Assembly (NCBI RefSeq): GCF_016615815.1
Contig: NZ_CP067112.1
Coordinates: 1,736,001 to 1,800,000 of the forward strand
DNA: 64,000 nucleotides
DNA from: Luteimonas sp. MC1572
GTDB taxonomy: Bacteria; Pseudomonadota; Gammaproteobacteria; Xanthomonadales; Xanthomonadaceae
Reading direction: 5' to 3'
The position numbers and the translations under genes are program-made. Below are positions 49,123 through 57,630 of the stretch, piece after piece. Within the stretch, counting starts at the first letter, position 1; each line of letters starts with the position of its first letter. Below the pieces are notes generated by a model, which did no database searches, was not told the origin of the DNA, and worked only from the letters and a program-made list of their open reading frames with translations.

Positions 49123-50442
49123 ATGCACGGCCGCCCCTCGCCCCCCTCATTGCTTGCCAGCCTGGTGCTGGCGCTCCTTCTCACCATCGCCCCGAGCCAC
49201 GCTGCCGGCACTCAGGATGCGACCCCGGCGGACGCGACCGCAGGCACGCCAGGCGCCGGTGCCGATCTTGTCGCCAGCAGGCGCCTGGCGCAGCGCCTGC
49301 GCGAAGTCGACGGCCTGCAGGACGTCACGGTCACCGTCAGCGGCGGCGTGGCGCGGCTGCAGGGCGATGTGATCGACCTCGGCGACCGCACGCTCGCCGA
49401 ACAGGTGGCCGGGCAGCAGGACGGGATCTCCGCCGTCGACAACCAGCTTGCGCTCAGCACGCGGCTGTCCGACCGCTTCGACACCGCCACCCGGCTCGCG
49501 GTCGACAAGCTGATGCGGCTGGTGGCGGCGCTGCCGCTGCTGGTGGTCGCGATCGCGGTGGTGATGCTGTCGTGGTGGCTGGGCAAGCTGGTGGGTGCCC
49601 GCTTCGGCCGCCGCCAGTGGCGGAGCGACAATCCGTATTTCGCCAGCCTCGTGCAGCGTCTCGCGCAGTGGCTGACCCTGCTCGCCGGGCTGCTGGTGGC
49701 GCTGGACCTGCTCGGCGCCTCGGCGCTGGTCGGGGCGGTGCTGGGCTCGGCTGGCGTGGTCGGCCTGGTGCTGGGCTTCGCGTTCAAGGACATCGCGGAG
49801 AACTACGTAGCCGGCATCCTCCTCAGCCTGCGGCGGCCCTTCGCACCCGGTGACATGCTGCGCATCGACAGCTACGAGGGCAAGGTCGCGGCGCTGACCT
49901 CGCGGGCGACGGTCCTGGTGACGCTCGACGGCAACCGGCTCACCCTGCCCAACGCACTGGTGTTCAAGTCGGTGGTGCTCAACTACACCCGCAACCCGCG
50001 CCGGCGGATCGATTTCACCATCCCGCTGGACGGGAGCGAGTCGATCCGCACCGCCCAGCAGGTGGCCATGGATGCACTCTGTGTGGTCCCGGGCGTGCTG
50101 GAAGATCCGGCGCCGTCGTGGACGGTCAGCAGCTACGACGCCTCCGGCCTCACGTTGCGATTCTTCGCCTGGGTCGACCAGCGCGAGGCCGATCCGGGCA
50201 AGGTGCGCAGCGAAGCGCTCCACGTGGTGCGCACCGCGCTGGCCGAGGCCGGCATCGAAGGCCCGCGCACCGTGTATTACGTGGGCCCGCTTCCGCAGGA
50301 TGCTGCGATGCCGGTGGCCGGCTCGACCAGCCTGCCGGCGGACACCTCAGTCAATCGCGACATCGACGCACAGGTGGCCGCGGAGCAGCTCGCGCACGCC
50401 GACGAAGACCTGATCACCGACGAGCGCCCGGCGACGACCTGA
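49123..50442 (+). CDS. BON-domain mechanosensitive channel, MscS family
   Basis: The 439-residue protein has a signal peptide (about 1-27), a BON domain (about 46-108), three membrane helices (about 133-230) and the MscS pore and beta domains, with 'SAGVVGLVLGFAFKDIAENY' as the pore-lining TM3. MscS channels release solutes under hypo-osmotic shock. The BON domain is a periplasmic ligand- or phospholipid-binding module, rather uncommon in front of MscS. It lies 86 bases after the GGDEF sensor gene. Confidence 0.88.
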   Translation: MHGRPSPPSLLASLVLALLLTIAPSHAAGTQDATPADATAGTPGAGADLVASRRLAQRLREVDGLQDVTVTVSGGVARLQGDVIDLGDRTLAEQVAGQQDGISAVDNQLALSTRLSDRFDTATRLAVDKLMRLVAALPLLVVAIAVVMLSWWLGKLVGARFGRRQWRSDNPYFASLVQRLAQWLTLLAGLLVALDLLGASALVGAVLGSAGVVGLVLGFAFKDIAENYVAGILLSLRRPFAPGDMLRIDSYEGKVAALTSRATVLVTLDGNRLTLPNALVFKSVVLNYTRNPRRRIDFTIPLDGSESIRTAQQVAMDALCVVPGVLEDPAPSWTVSSYDASGLTLRFFAWVDQREADPGKVRSEALHVVRTALAEAGIEGPRTVYYVGPLPQDAAMPVAGSTSLPADTSVNRDIDAQVAAEQLAHADEDLITDERPATT

Positions 50443-50665
50443 GCGCGGCCGCCCACGCGAGCCGTCTGCCGGCGGTGGGTGGGTCGAATCCTACAAAGGT
50501 GCAAGGTCCCCACCGACGGCCGGGCCGGGCCTGGACCGGCAAGATTGCCGCTGCCCCGGCAGCACGGCCTTGCACCGGTCACGGATGCCGCTCAGCAGAG
50601 GAATGGCCGCGACCTTGAGCAAGTCGTAAAGCTGGGCCGGGGCACCCTTCCGCCGGAGCAGGACC
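50443..50665. other. Intergenic stretch after the BON-MscS gene
   Basis: No gene is supported in these 223 bases. Candidate frames on either strand lack a ribosome binding site and look like shadows. I see only GC-rich inverted-repeat material and no clear promoter. Confidence 0.4.
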
Positions 50666-50866
50666 TTGGTCGAGATCACGCTGGTAGACGCAGGCTTCCA
50701 CGTCCGCGGGTCAAGCTTCGATGAAACGTTCAACAGCCGCTTCAAGGCGATGATGGCCGCTCACGCCGTGGCGCTGGGCGATGCCACCGCGACCGGCAGC
50801 GCGGTCGCCATCGTGTTCCCGGAGGGCTGGGGCGACAGCATCCTGATCGAGCCACGCCGGCCCTGA
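50666..50866 (+). CDS. Small hypothetical protein (66 aa)
   Basis: A TTG start (50666) with a GGAG ribosome binding site seven bases upstream opens a 66-residue protein with a balanced composition. It has a C-terminal 'GSAVAIVFPEGWGDSILI' and almost all codons ending in G or C, as in real genes of this genome. No family is recognised. It follows the BON-MscS gene after 223 bases. The opposite strand also has an open frame, but with poorer codon use. Confidence 0.42.
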   Translation: MVEITLVDAGFHVRGSSFDETFNSRFKAMMAAHAVALGDATATGSAVAIVFPEGWGDSILIEPRRP

Positions 50867-50881
50867 CCGGTCCGTACGACG

Positions 50882-50913
50882 CTGGAGCGGCCGGCACATC
50901 ACAAACGCTCCAG
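50882..50913. terminator. Hairpin between convergent genes
   Basis: An 8-bp inverted repeat (CTGGAGCG and CGCTCCAG) with a 16-base loop lies between the 66-residue gene and the minus-strand lipoprotein gene. There is no T run. It may act in both directions. Confidence 0.3.
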
Positions 50914-50980
50914 GACCTGTCCACCGATGCCCCGCGGAAGAGACAGCGACAGCTGGTCGGGCCCCGGCCCCACGATGCCG

Positions 50981-51520
50981 TTACTGGCCGCTCGGGACCG
51001 GCGCCGGCATGCCGGCGGGGCGCGCGCATCCGCTGGCCGCGGCGCCGCCTTCCACCGCGACCGACCCGCGATAGGGAAACACCGCCCCCGACATCGAATC
51101 CTCGCAGCGCCCTGCGGCGATGCGCACTTCGATCGTGCGCCCCGCGTCGTCGCGGGCGCGCACTGCGCGTGCGTCGGACGAATTCTCCTCGCCAGCCACG
51201 GTGAAGCGGCGGTCGGACACATCCGGACCGTTGAGCACGACGTGCCCCGACTCGACCCGCGCATTCCAGAACGGCTCGTTGGTCGAAACCACGAAGGCGT
51301 CCGGCAGGCCCTGGTCCGCGTCAGCGCCAGTGACGGTCGACCCGCCCCGGCCCGCACCGGCGGCGTCGGGTGCGGACCCCGCCGACGCGTCGGAGACGAC
51401 CGGCGCCGGTGGCGCCTCGGGCGCGTCGGGCACCTCCGGGGGAGCCGGCGGCACCGCCGGGCGGTCACAGGCCGCGGGCAGCGCCAACACCAGGAGCAGC
51501 GGCAGGAATCGGTTGTTCAT
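50981..51520 (-). CDS. COG3650-like lipoprotein
   Basis: The 179-residue protein has a lipoprotein signal with lipobox 'LALPAAC' (lipidated Cys 18). An acidic Pro/Ala-rich linker and a C-terminal domain follow, with 'STNEPFWNARVESG' and 'AGRCEDSMSGAVFPYRGSVA'. That pattern matches the COG3650 uncharacterised family of cell-surface proteins as I remember it. Two Cys residues near the end ('GRCEDSMSG' and 'ASGCARP') probably form a disulfide. The function is unknown. It lies 97 bases after the flavoprotein gene on the same strand. Confidence 0.75.
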   Translation of the reverse strand: MNNRFLPLLLVLALPAACDRPAVPPAPPEVPDAPEAPPAPVVSDASAGSAPDAAGAGRGGSTVTGADADQGLPDAFVVSTNEPFWNARVESGHVVLNGPDVSDRRFTVAGEENSSDARAVRARDDAGRTIEVRIAAGRCEDSMSGAVFPYRGSVAVEGGAAASGCARPAGMPAPVPSGQ

Positions 51521-51617
51521 GGCGAGATGCCTTCCGGTAGGTCCCGGCACCCGCGTGACCGGCGCGCGCCTCGGACGTCGCCGGCACCATGCCATGAAGC
51601 CCGGCCCCGTCGCGTGA

Positions 51618-52895
51618 TCAGGAAGCAGGCTCCGCGGCGCCCATCCCCAGCCAATGCAGCGCACCCTGTGCGGCGAGCAGCCCGCTCGCGAAACACGCTG
51701 TCAGCAGGTAGCCGCCGGTCGGCGCCTCCCAGTCGAGCATCTCGCCGGCGACAAACGTGCCCGGGCGCGCATCCAGCATCAATGCCGCATCCACCGCCTC
51801 CAGGCGCACGCCGCCGGCACTGCTGATCGCTTCCTCCAGCGGGCGCGCCGATCGCAACACGAGCGGCAGGCGCTTGATCGCCGCGGCCAGCACGACAGCG
51901 TCGTGCATGGCGTCGGCGCCCAGCACTTCGCGCAGCAGCCCGGCCTTGGCACCGGTGATGCCGACCGTGCGGCGCAGGTGTTCGCCGATGCTGCGCTTGC
52001 CGCGCGGGCGCGACAGTTCCTGCAGAAGCCGTGCTTCGTCGCGGTCGGGCGTCAGGTCGAGGTGGACGGTTGCACGGCCATCGCGCGCGATAAGGTCGCG
52101 CAGCGTGGCCGAAGCGGCATACACCACGCTGCCCTCGATGCCGTGGGCCGAGACCACGGCTTCGCCCTGCAGCGCACGCGGCGTGCCGTCCAGGTCCAGC
52201 CAATGCAGGACCAGCGGCTTCAGCGGCGCTCCGGCGTGGCGGTCGCTGAAATGCGCGGACCAGGCGATGTCGAAGCCGCAGTTGGATGGCTGCAGTGGCG
52301 CCAGCGCCACGCCGGCCGCCCGCAGCACGTCCTGCCAGGCGCCGTCGGAGCCGAGCTGCGGCCAACTGCCGCCGCCAAGGGCCAGCACCGCGGCGTGCGC
52401 ATTGATCGCGCGCGCGCCATCCGGCGTTTCGAAGCGCAGCGCGCCGTCCGCATCCCATCCGCACCAGCGGTGCTGGACATGGAATGCCACGCCCTGGGTA
52501 CGCAGCCGCCGCACCCAGCCGCGCAACAGGGGCGCGGCCTTGAGGTCGGCCGGGAACACGCGTCCGGACGATCCGACGAAGGTCTCCACGCCGAGGCCGC
52601 GCGCCCACTCGCGCAGCGCGTCGGCATCGAACGTCGCGAGCCAGCGCGCGACCTCTTCGGCGCGTGCGCCATAGCGCCCGGCGAACACCGCGGGGGAATC
52701 GGAATGGGTGAGGTTCAGGCCGCCCTTGCCCGCGATCAGGAACTTGCGGCCAACCGAGCCCTTGGCCTCGAACACGTCCACGTCCGCGCCCGCCGCGCGC
52801 AGCACTTCCGCCGCCATCAGTCCGGCGGGGCCGCCTCCCACCACGGCCACGCGGCGGATTGCCGGCGTGTCCGCGGCTGCCGGTTGCGGACACAT
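51618..52895 (-). CDS. HI0933/TIGR03862-type flavoprotein
   Basis: The 425-residue protein is a second, divergent member of the HI0933 FAD-dependent oxidoreductase family. It has 'VAVVGGGPAGLMAAEVL' and 'GRKFLIAGKGGLNLTHSD', where the usual 'GGGRCN' of HI0933 is 'GKGGLN', and a C-terminal 'FVAGEMLDWEAPTGGYLL'. These match the TIGR03862 subgroup. Its role is unknown; it is cytoplasmic. YjdM lies seven bases upstream on the same strand. Confidence 0.85.
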   Translation of the reverse strand: MCPQPAAADTPAIRRVAVVGGGPAGLMAAEVLRAAGADVDVFEAKGSVGRKFLIAGKGGLNLTHSDSPAVFAGRYGARAEEVARWLATFDADALREWARGLGVETFVGSSGRVFPADLKAAPLLRGWVRRLRTQGVAFHVQHRWCGWDADGALRFETPDGARAINAHAAVLALGGGSWPQLGSDGAWQDVLRAAGVALAPLQPSNCGFDIAWSAHFSDRHAGAPLKPLVLHWLDLDGTPRALQGEAVVSAHGIEGSVVYAASATLRDLIARDGRATVHLDLTPDRDEARLLQELSRPRGKRSIGEHLRRTVGITGAKAGLLREVLGADAMHDAVVLAAAIKRLPLVLRSARPLEEAISSAGGVRLEAVDAALMLDARPGTFVAGEMLDWEAPTGGYLLTACFASGLLAAQGALHWLGMGAAEPAS

Positions 52896-52902
52896 GCCGC
52901 CG

Positions 52903-53244
52903 TCAGGCCTTGCGCAGGAAACAGGTCTTGAGCACCAGATCGCGGATCTTGTCCGAGTGGCCCTCGATATGTTCGGCGTCGTCCTCGACCAGGCGGATGT
53001 TGCGGATCACCGAACCCTGCTTGAGCGGGATCGACGACCCTTTCACCTTCAGGTCCTTGATCACCACCACCGTGTCGCCGGCAACAAGCACGTTGCCGTT
53101 GCTGTCGCGCACCACCAGCGCGGTCACGCCGCCGTCGGCGTCGCCGGCGGCCCACTCATGGCCGCAGTCGGCGCAGGTCCACAGCGCGCCATCGGCATAG
53201 GTGTTCTCGAGGCCGCATTGCGGGCAGGCTGGGATGGCTGGCAT
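52903..53244 (-). CDS. yjdM: YjdM (PhnA-type) zinc-ribbon protein
   Basis: The 113-residue protein has an N-terminal zinc ribbon ('ACPQCGLENTY' and 'WTCADCGHEW') and a C-terminal domain 'LVAGDTVVVIKDLKVKGSS' characteristic of YjdM/PhnA. The name PhnA is historical; a role in phosphonate use is not established. The ATG at 53244 is preferred over one 12 bases upstream because it gives the standard N-terminus. The flavoprotein gene follows. Confidence 0.88.
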   Translation of the reverse strand: MPAIPACPQCGLENTYADGALWTCADCGHEWAAGDADGGVTALVVRDSNGNVLVAGDTVVVIKDLKVKGSSIPLKQGSVIRNIRLVEDDAEHIEGHSDKIRDLVLKTCFLRKA

Positions 53245-53340
53245 GGGGCGCTCCATGATGCGTCGGGGCCGCCCATTGTAGCCGCCCGCCCCACCGTGCC
53301 CTGCCCTGGCACGCCACAGGTTCGCCTGCGCGGGCGGCGC

Positions 53341-53514
53341 TCAGGTGACCGCTTTGAACACGGTCAGGCCGAGGACCAGCAGCACCACGGCAATGATGAT
53401 CGCGGCCCAGAACAGGAACTTGGCGATGCCCATCGCGGCGCCGGCAACACCGCTGAATCCCAGCGCGCCGGCGATCAGGCCGATGACGGCCAGGATGATG
53501 GCCCACTTGATCAT
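53341..53514 (-). CDS. DUF1328 family membrane protein
   Basis: The 57-residue protein is a typical DUF1328/YtjA small membrane protein: 'IKWAIILAVIGLIAGALGFSG' opens two closely spaced helices, followed by a second hydrophobic helix. Such proteins are abundant stress-related inner-membrane proteins with unknown function. I use the Met directly before 'IKWA' as start rather than an in-frame start 33 bases upstream. A 39-base gap follows to the next small membrane protein gene. Confidence 0.9.
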   Translation of the reverse strand: MIKWAIILAVIGLIAGALGFSGVAGAAMGIAKFLFWAAIIIAVVLLVLGLTVFKAVT

Positions 53515-53553
53515 GTCGACTCCCTGCACGCCGCGGATGCGGCACAAGCAGGT

Positions 53554-53859
53554 TCACGCATGCGGCGTGCGCCCGTCGTGAATCGGGGACGTGGCGCGGG
53601 CCGCCACGCGTACCGCCGGGTCCGCGAAATAGCGGCCGATCTGGTACCACACCAGCAGCGCGCCGCCACCGATGACCACGGCGCCCGGCGCATTGCCCGG
53701 CTGCCACACGTACAGCGCGGCGGCCGCGCCGAGCATCACCAGCAACCACGCCCAGGCCTGCCAGCGCCGCAGCAGAGCCCTCCGCGTCTCGCTACCGATG
53801 ATCTCCCTTGCCCGCTCCTCGGTGATGCCGAACTCCTGGCTGATCGCTTCCGACCTCAT
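53554..53859 (-). CDS. Small membrane protein, unknown (101 aa)
   Basis: The 101-residue protein has a short helical N-terminus ('EERAREIIGSETRRALLR') and two membrane helices (about 34-50 and 60-75), with a short cytoplasmic tail. No family is recognised. It lies 39 bases before the DUF1328 gene on the same strand and 87 bases after the next membrane protein gene, a small cluster of membrane and stress-type genes. Confidence 0.65.
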   Translation of the reverse strand: MRSEAISQEFGITEERAREIIGSETRRALLRRWQAWAWLLVMLGAAAALYVWQPGNAPGAVVIGGGALLVWYQIGRYFADPAVRVAARATSPIHDGRTPHA

Positions 53860-53946
53860 GCCGTCCCCTTCGCGCTCTGCGAGCGCCCGATTACGCCACG
53901 GAACCCGGCCGCGGGGAAGGGGTAGCAGGAAATTCCGTCAACCGGG

Positions 53947-54480
53947 TTACAGCGTGGATGTCGTCTCGCCGCCGAGCGCCTCGAGCGCCTGCGCCGCCAG
54001 CGCGCGCTGCTCGGACGAGAAGGCATGCACCACGACCGATGAGCGCCCCTCGTCCAGCGCGGTGACCGCATGCTGCACGAAGCGGTCGTGGTCGGGCCGC
54101 AGCGCCACCAGACCGCCCAGCATCAACCCCGCCGTCGTGCCGAAGAACAGCAGCACCAGCACCGAGGCGACCGGCGAGCGCACGACGAACTGCAGGCCGG
54201 CGAAATAGAGCACGGCGAACGCCACCACGCCGAGCACCGCGCCGACGATGCCCAGGCGGATGTGCGCACGCACGATGGTCTTCCAGATTCCCTGGCTTTC
54301 CGGCTCGAGCTTGCGCCGCGGGTGGGCTTCGCCGGGCAGCAGCAGATCCACCTGGGTCGGCTGCAGGCCAAGCGTGGCCTGCACGCTCGCCGCAGCCTCG
54401 CGGGCGGCGGTCGCACTGGCGAACACGGCGACCACTTTGCTGTTGGAAACCTCGCCGGTCAGCATGGTCTCTCCGGGCAT
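53947..54480 (-). CDS. Membrane protein with glycine-rich hairpin, unknown
   Basis: The 177-residue protein has a soluble N-terminal part starting near 'VSNSKVVAVFASATAAREAA' and a central pair of membrane helices (about 80-130), then a C-terminal soluble stretch with 'SSVVVHAFSSEQRALAAQAL'. N- and C-terminal parts resemble a split ACT- or ferredoxin-like sensor fused to a membrane hairpin. No family is assigned with confidence. A GGGAGG ribosome binding site supports the ATG at 54480. Confidence 0.72.
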   Translation of the reverse strand: MPGETMLTGEVSNSKVVAVFASATAAREAAASVQATLGLQPTQVDLLLPGEAHPRRKLEPESQGIWKTIVRAHIRLGIVGAVLGVVAFAVLYFAGLQFVVRSPVASVLVLLFFGTTAGLMLGGLVALRPDHDRFVQHAVTALDEGRSSVVVHAFSSEQRALAAQALEALGGETTSTL

Positions 54481-54634
54481 GTCGTGTCCTCCCTGAAGCT
54501 GGCGGCAGACTGCCCGAACAGGCATTGCGAAGCCGTGACGGACGGTGTGCCGCCACGTCCCCGCAACCGCCGCTTGCGCATGGTTGGCGAGGGCTGGACC
54601 ATCCACGGCCCGCCTGCCATCGGAATGTTCCTCG

Positions 54635-55606
54635 ATGCGAATCGACCTTTCGCGCCGCCACATCGTGCAGGCCGTCGGCTTTGCCCTGCTGGCACCGGCG
54701 TTGAGTCCCGCCCGTGCGATCGCCAACGCTGCGGACGTCGTGCCTGAACCACCCGCCGGCTTCGGCACCTCCACCACGGCCGCAGCGGCCACCCGTGGGC
54801 TCGACCTCGCAGGCAGGACCGTGCTCGTCACCGGCGCGACGTCCGGCATCGGCATGGAGACCATGCGCGTGCTCGCCCTGCGCGGCGCGCATGTCATCGC
54901 CACCGCACGCTCGCGCGACAAGGGTGAGGCCGCGCGCCAGGGCATGCGTGGACGCATCACTCCGGTGGTCCTCGACCTGGCGGATTTCGATTCGGTACGC
55001 GCCTGCGCCGCGCAGGTCCGCGCGCTGGCACCGCGGCTGGACGCACTGGTCTGCAATGCCGGGATCGTGCTGGATCGGCTCGAGCAGGTGCGCGGACTCG
55101 AGAAGCAGTTCGTGGTCAACCATCTCGGCCACTTCCTGCTGGTCAATGAACTGCTGGCGCAGGTGCGCGCGGCGCCGCAAGGGCGCGTGGTGGTGCTCGG
55201 CAGCGGCGACCATGAGCGTGCACCAGCGGGCGGCATCCAGTTCGACGATCTGTCCGGGGCGGGCTGGGATGGGCGCTACAGCCACTCCAAGCTCGCCAAT
55301 GGCCTGTTCTCGCTGGAACTCGCGCGCCGCCTGCGCGGCACGTCCGCCACCGCCAACTGCGTGACGCCGGGACATACCCACACCAACATCCTGCGCCACG
55401 TCGGCAATGCCTACCGCGACGACGCGCGCACCGCGCAGGTGGGCGCGGCCACGCCGTGCTATGCGGCCGTACATCCGGCGATGACCGGCGTCAGCGGCGC
55501 TTACCTCCGTGATTTCCGCGCGGCAGCACAAGGCGTGCACCAGCGCGACGCGGCCATGGCGCGGCGGCTGTGGGACGTCTCGACAGCGCTCACCCGCAAG
55601 TCATGA
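54635..55606 (+). CDS. Short-chain dehydrogenase/reductase with Tat-like signal
   Basis: The 323-residue protein is an SDR with 'TGATSGIG' (67 onward), 'NAG' at 141-143 and the catalytic Y215 and K219 in 'YSHSKLA', closest to retinol-dehydrogenase-like SDRs. The N-terminus carries an SRRHIV twin-arginine-type motif and a hydrophobic stretch ending near an Ala cleavage site, so it may be exported folded with cofactor. The substrate is unknown. It is divergent from the membrane-protein gene across 154 bases without a clear promoter. Confidence 0.8.
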   Translation: MRIDLSRRHIVQAVGFALLAPALSPARAIANAADVVPEPPAGFGTSTTAAAATRGLDLAGRTVLVTGATSGIGMETMRVLALRGAHVIATARSRDKGEAARQGMRGRITPVVLDLADFDSVRACAAQVRALAPRLDALVCNAGIVLDRLEQVRGLEKQFVVNHLGHFLLVNELLAQVRAAPQGRVVVLGSGDHERAPAGGIQFDDLSGAGWDGRYSHSKLANGLFSLELARRLRGTSATANCVTPGHTHTNILRHVGNAYRDDARTAQVGAATPCYAAVHPAMTGVSGAYLRDFRAAAQGVHQRDAAMARRLWDVSTALTRKS

Positions 55607-55733
55607 AGACACATCGGAAAGCCGCGCGCGCACGCCGCCGCGGCCCGGCGCACGCGTTGGCGTGCAAGCGCTTCGAACACCGCGATCTGACACACTTCCC
55701 GCGGATCCGGCGCGGTGCCGGGACGGGGTCCGC

Positions 55734-56345
55734 ATGAAGGAACGATTTCCTCCCTGGATGCAGGACTGGCTGGGACTGATCGTGCCGATCGGCCAGGTGG
55801 TGCTGATCGTGCTCGTCGCCGCGCTGCTGCGAATGCTCGCGCGACGCGTGACCGAGCGCATCTGCGCCCGCTACAACGCGCCGGCCGAGCTCGCCATCGG
55901 TGCGCGGCGCGTGATCACGTTGCTGATCTCCTCGGCCGCGTTCCTGTTGATCCTGGAGCGCTTCGGCGTGTCCGGCATGGTGCTGTGGACCGCGTTCACG
56001 GGCTTCGCCGCGGTCGCCGCGGTGGCGTTCTTCGCAGCGTGGAGCGTGCTCTCGAACATCTTCTGCGCGATGCTGATCCTGGCCACCCGGCCGTTCCGCC
56101 TGCACGACCACATCGAAGTGCTGGAAGGCGGCGACAAGCCCGGTCTCGGCGGCCGCGTCACCGACATCAACCTGGTCTACACCACCCTGCTGGAAACCGG
56201 AGATGACGGCGAGCCGCAGGGCAGCGTGCTGCGCGTCCCCAACAGCCTGTTCTTCCAGCGCACCGTGCGCCGCTGGCGCAGCGAAGACGAACGCCTGAAG
56301 TGGTCGATGCGACGGCCCCGCCGCGAGCGCGAACTCGACGACTGA
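55734..56345 (+). CDS. Short MscS-like protein
   Basis: The 203-residue protein has three membrane helices (about 14-35, 50-75 and 80-100) and a short MscS-like beta domain with 'ILATRPFRLHDHIEVLEGG'. The C-terminal alpha-beta domain of MscS is missing, so it is much smaller than MscS (286 residues). Whether it is a functional channel is unclear. It lies 127 bases after the SDR gene and is convergent with azlD. The gap upstream shows no clear signal. Confidence 0.75.
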   Translation: MKERFPPWMQDWLGLIVPIGQVVLIVLVAALLRMLARRVTERICARYNAPAELAIGARRVITLLISSAAFLLILERFGVSGMVLWTAFTGFAAVAAVAFFAAWSVLSNIFCAMLILATRPFRLHDHIEVLEGGDKPGLGGRVTDINLVYTTLLETGDDGEPQGSVLRVPNSLFFQRTVRRWRSEDERLKWSMRRPRRERELDD

Positions 56346-56390
56346 CACCGGTCCGGAGCCAGCGTGCCTGCACCGTGACCGGCGTGCGGG

Positions 56391-56699
56391 CTACTGCAGC
56401 CAGGCGCGCAGCAGGGCCGGCGCCGCGGCACCCACCAGCACCACCACCAGGAACGGCAGGCGCAGCAGCAGCGCCAGGCCGGCCGCGGCCAGCGCTGCCA
56501 GGCGCGCATCGAAGGCCAGCACCTGGCCGCTGGCGAAGGCGTTCATCGCCGTCAGCGACGCCAGCAGGCCGATCGTGAGCGTGCCGGCGACGCGCCGCAT
56601 GCGCGGCGCTTCCAGCCAGCGCGCCGGCACCAGGTAGCCCGAAAGCTTGATCGCGTAGGCGGCCAGGCTCGCCAGCAGGATCCACGCCCACATCGACAT
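56391..56699 (-). CDS. azlD: AzlD family branched-chain amino acid transport protein
   Basis: The 102-residue AzlD-type membrane protein has four predicted helices and the 'YAIKLSGYLVPARW' segment. With AzlC it forms a branched-chain amino acid exporter, as with YgaZH/BrnFE. It starts at the end of azlC, with the azlC stop overlapping its ATG by one base, so the pair is translated together. Confidence 0.85.
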   Translation of the reverse strand: MSMWAWILLASLAAYAIKLSGYLVPARWLEAPRMRRVAGTLTIGLLASLTAMNAFASGQVLAFDARLAALAAAGLALLLRLPFLVVVLVGAAAPALLRAWLQ

Positions 56700-57448
56700 C
56701 AGCGCGACTCCCCCGTCGACATGCCCCGTGGCGCGCCGTCGGCATGCGCGGCTGGATCGACATCAGGCTCGAGGCCCTCGTCAGCCGGCCCACGGCTGAA
56801 CCATCCCCAGAGCGCGGCGACCAGCGCAGCGACCAGGATCGGCACACCCGGCGGGGCCACGGGCACCGCCAGCACCGTGGCCAGCGCGCAGACCACGGCG
56901 AGTGCAACCGGTTCGCGCGCCGACAGCCGCGGCCACAGCAGCGCGAGGAACGCGGCCACGGCCGCGCCATCCAGTCCCCAGCGGCGCGGATCGCCAAGCG
57001 CATCGCCAAGCAGCGCACCTGCGACGGTGAACAGCGTCCAAAGCACGTACACGCCGAGGCCTGCGGTCCAGAATCCGCGGCGCTGCTCGTCCGGCTCGAC
57101 CTGACCCGCGGCCGTTGCCGCCGATTCGTCGATGGTGACCTGCGCCGCAAGCCAGCGCCGCCAGCCGCGCGGACGCAGCATGCGGTTGATCTGCATGCCA
57201 TAGACCGCGTTGCGGACACCGAGCAGGGTGGCCGCACCGAACGCCGCCGAGCCGCTGCCGCCGCCAGCCAGCACACCGATGAACGCGAACTGCGAGCCGC
57301 CGGTGAACATCAGCGTGCTCAACGCGACGACCTGCCACGGGTCGAGGCCCGCGGCGACGCCGAGTGCTCCGAACGACAGGCCGTACAAGCCGGTGGCGAA
57401 GGCGATCGAGAGGCCGATGCGGACCGCCGGCGAATGGATGAGGCGCAT
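56699..57448 (-). CDS. azlC: AzlC family branched-chain amino acid exporter
   Basis: The 249-residue AzlC protein has about five to seven membrane helices with 'LYGLSFGALGVAAGLDPWQV' and 'STLMFTGGSQFAFIGVL' near the N-terminus, typical of the AzlC/YgaZ permease. The C-terminal 30 residues are hydrophilic. I use the ATG at 57448, since a longer frame has no support. AzlD follows with a one-base overlap. Export of valine, leucine or isoleucine is inferred from the family. Confidence 0.88.
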   Translation of the reverse strand: MRLIHSPAVRIGLSIAFATGLYGLSFGALGVAAGLDPWQVVALSTLMFTGGSQFAFIGVLAGGGSGSAAFGAATLLGVRNAVYGMQINRMLRPRGWRRWLAAQVTIDESAATAAGQVEPDEQRRGFWTAGLGVYVLWTLFTVAGALLGDALGDPRRWGLDGAAVAAFLALLWPRLSAREPVALAVVCALATVLAVPVAPPGVPILVAALVAALWGWFSRGPADEGLEPDVDPAAHADGAPRGMSTGESR

Positions 57449-57630
57449 GCGCGCATCTTGCCATGGGCCGCCAACGTGCCGCTCCGGGCATGGCGATGGG
57501 ACGCTTCGTTCGTGCAATGGCGTCGGGATGCATCGTTCCGCGCGAAAACGGCGGCAGCGCCTTCCCGTTGCTTGAAGCATCGCTACTCTCGCACCAGTTC
57601 CTTCCTCCCCAGCCAATAGCAGGACGTCCC
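57449..57630. other. Divergent region azlC / flavin reductase
   Basis: These 182 bases separate azlC from the flavin reductase gene. I find no convincing promoter, operator or RNA feature. The ribosome binding site AGGA belongs to the reductase gene. Confidence 0.35.

Noticed and set aside
50491-50745. 84-codon minus-strand frame in the intergenic stretch
   Set aside because: It overlaps the better supported 66-codon plus-strand gene and has no ribosome binding site or family match. I could not exclude it fully.
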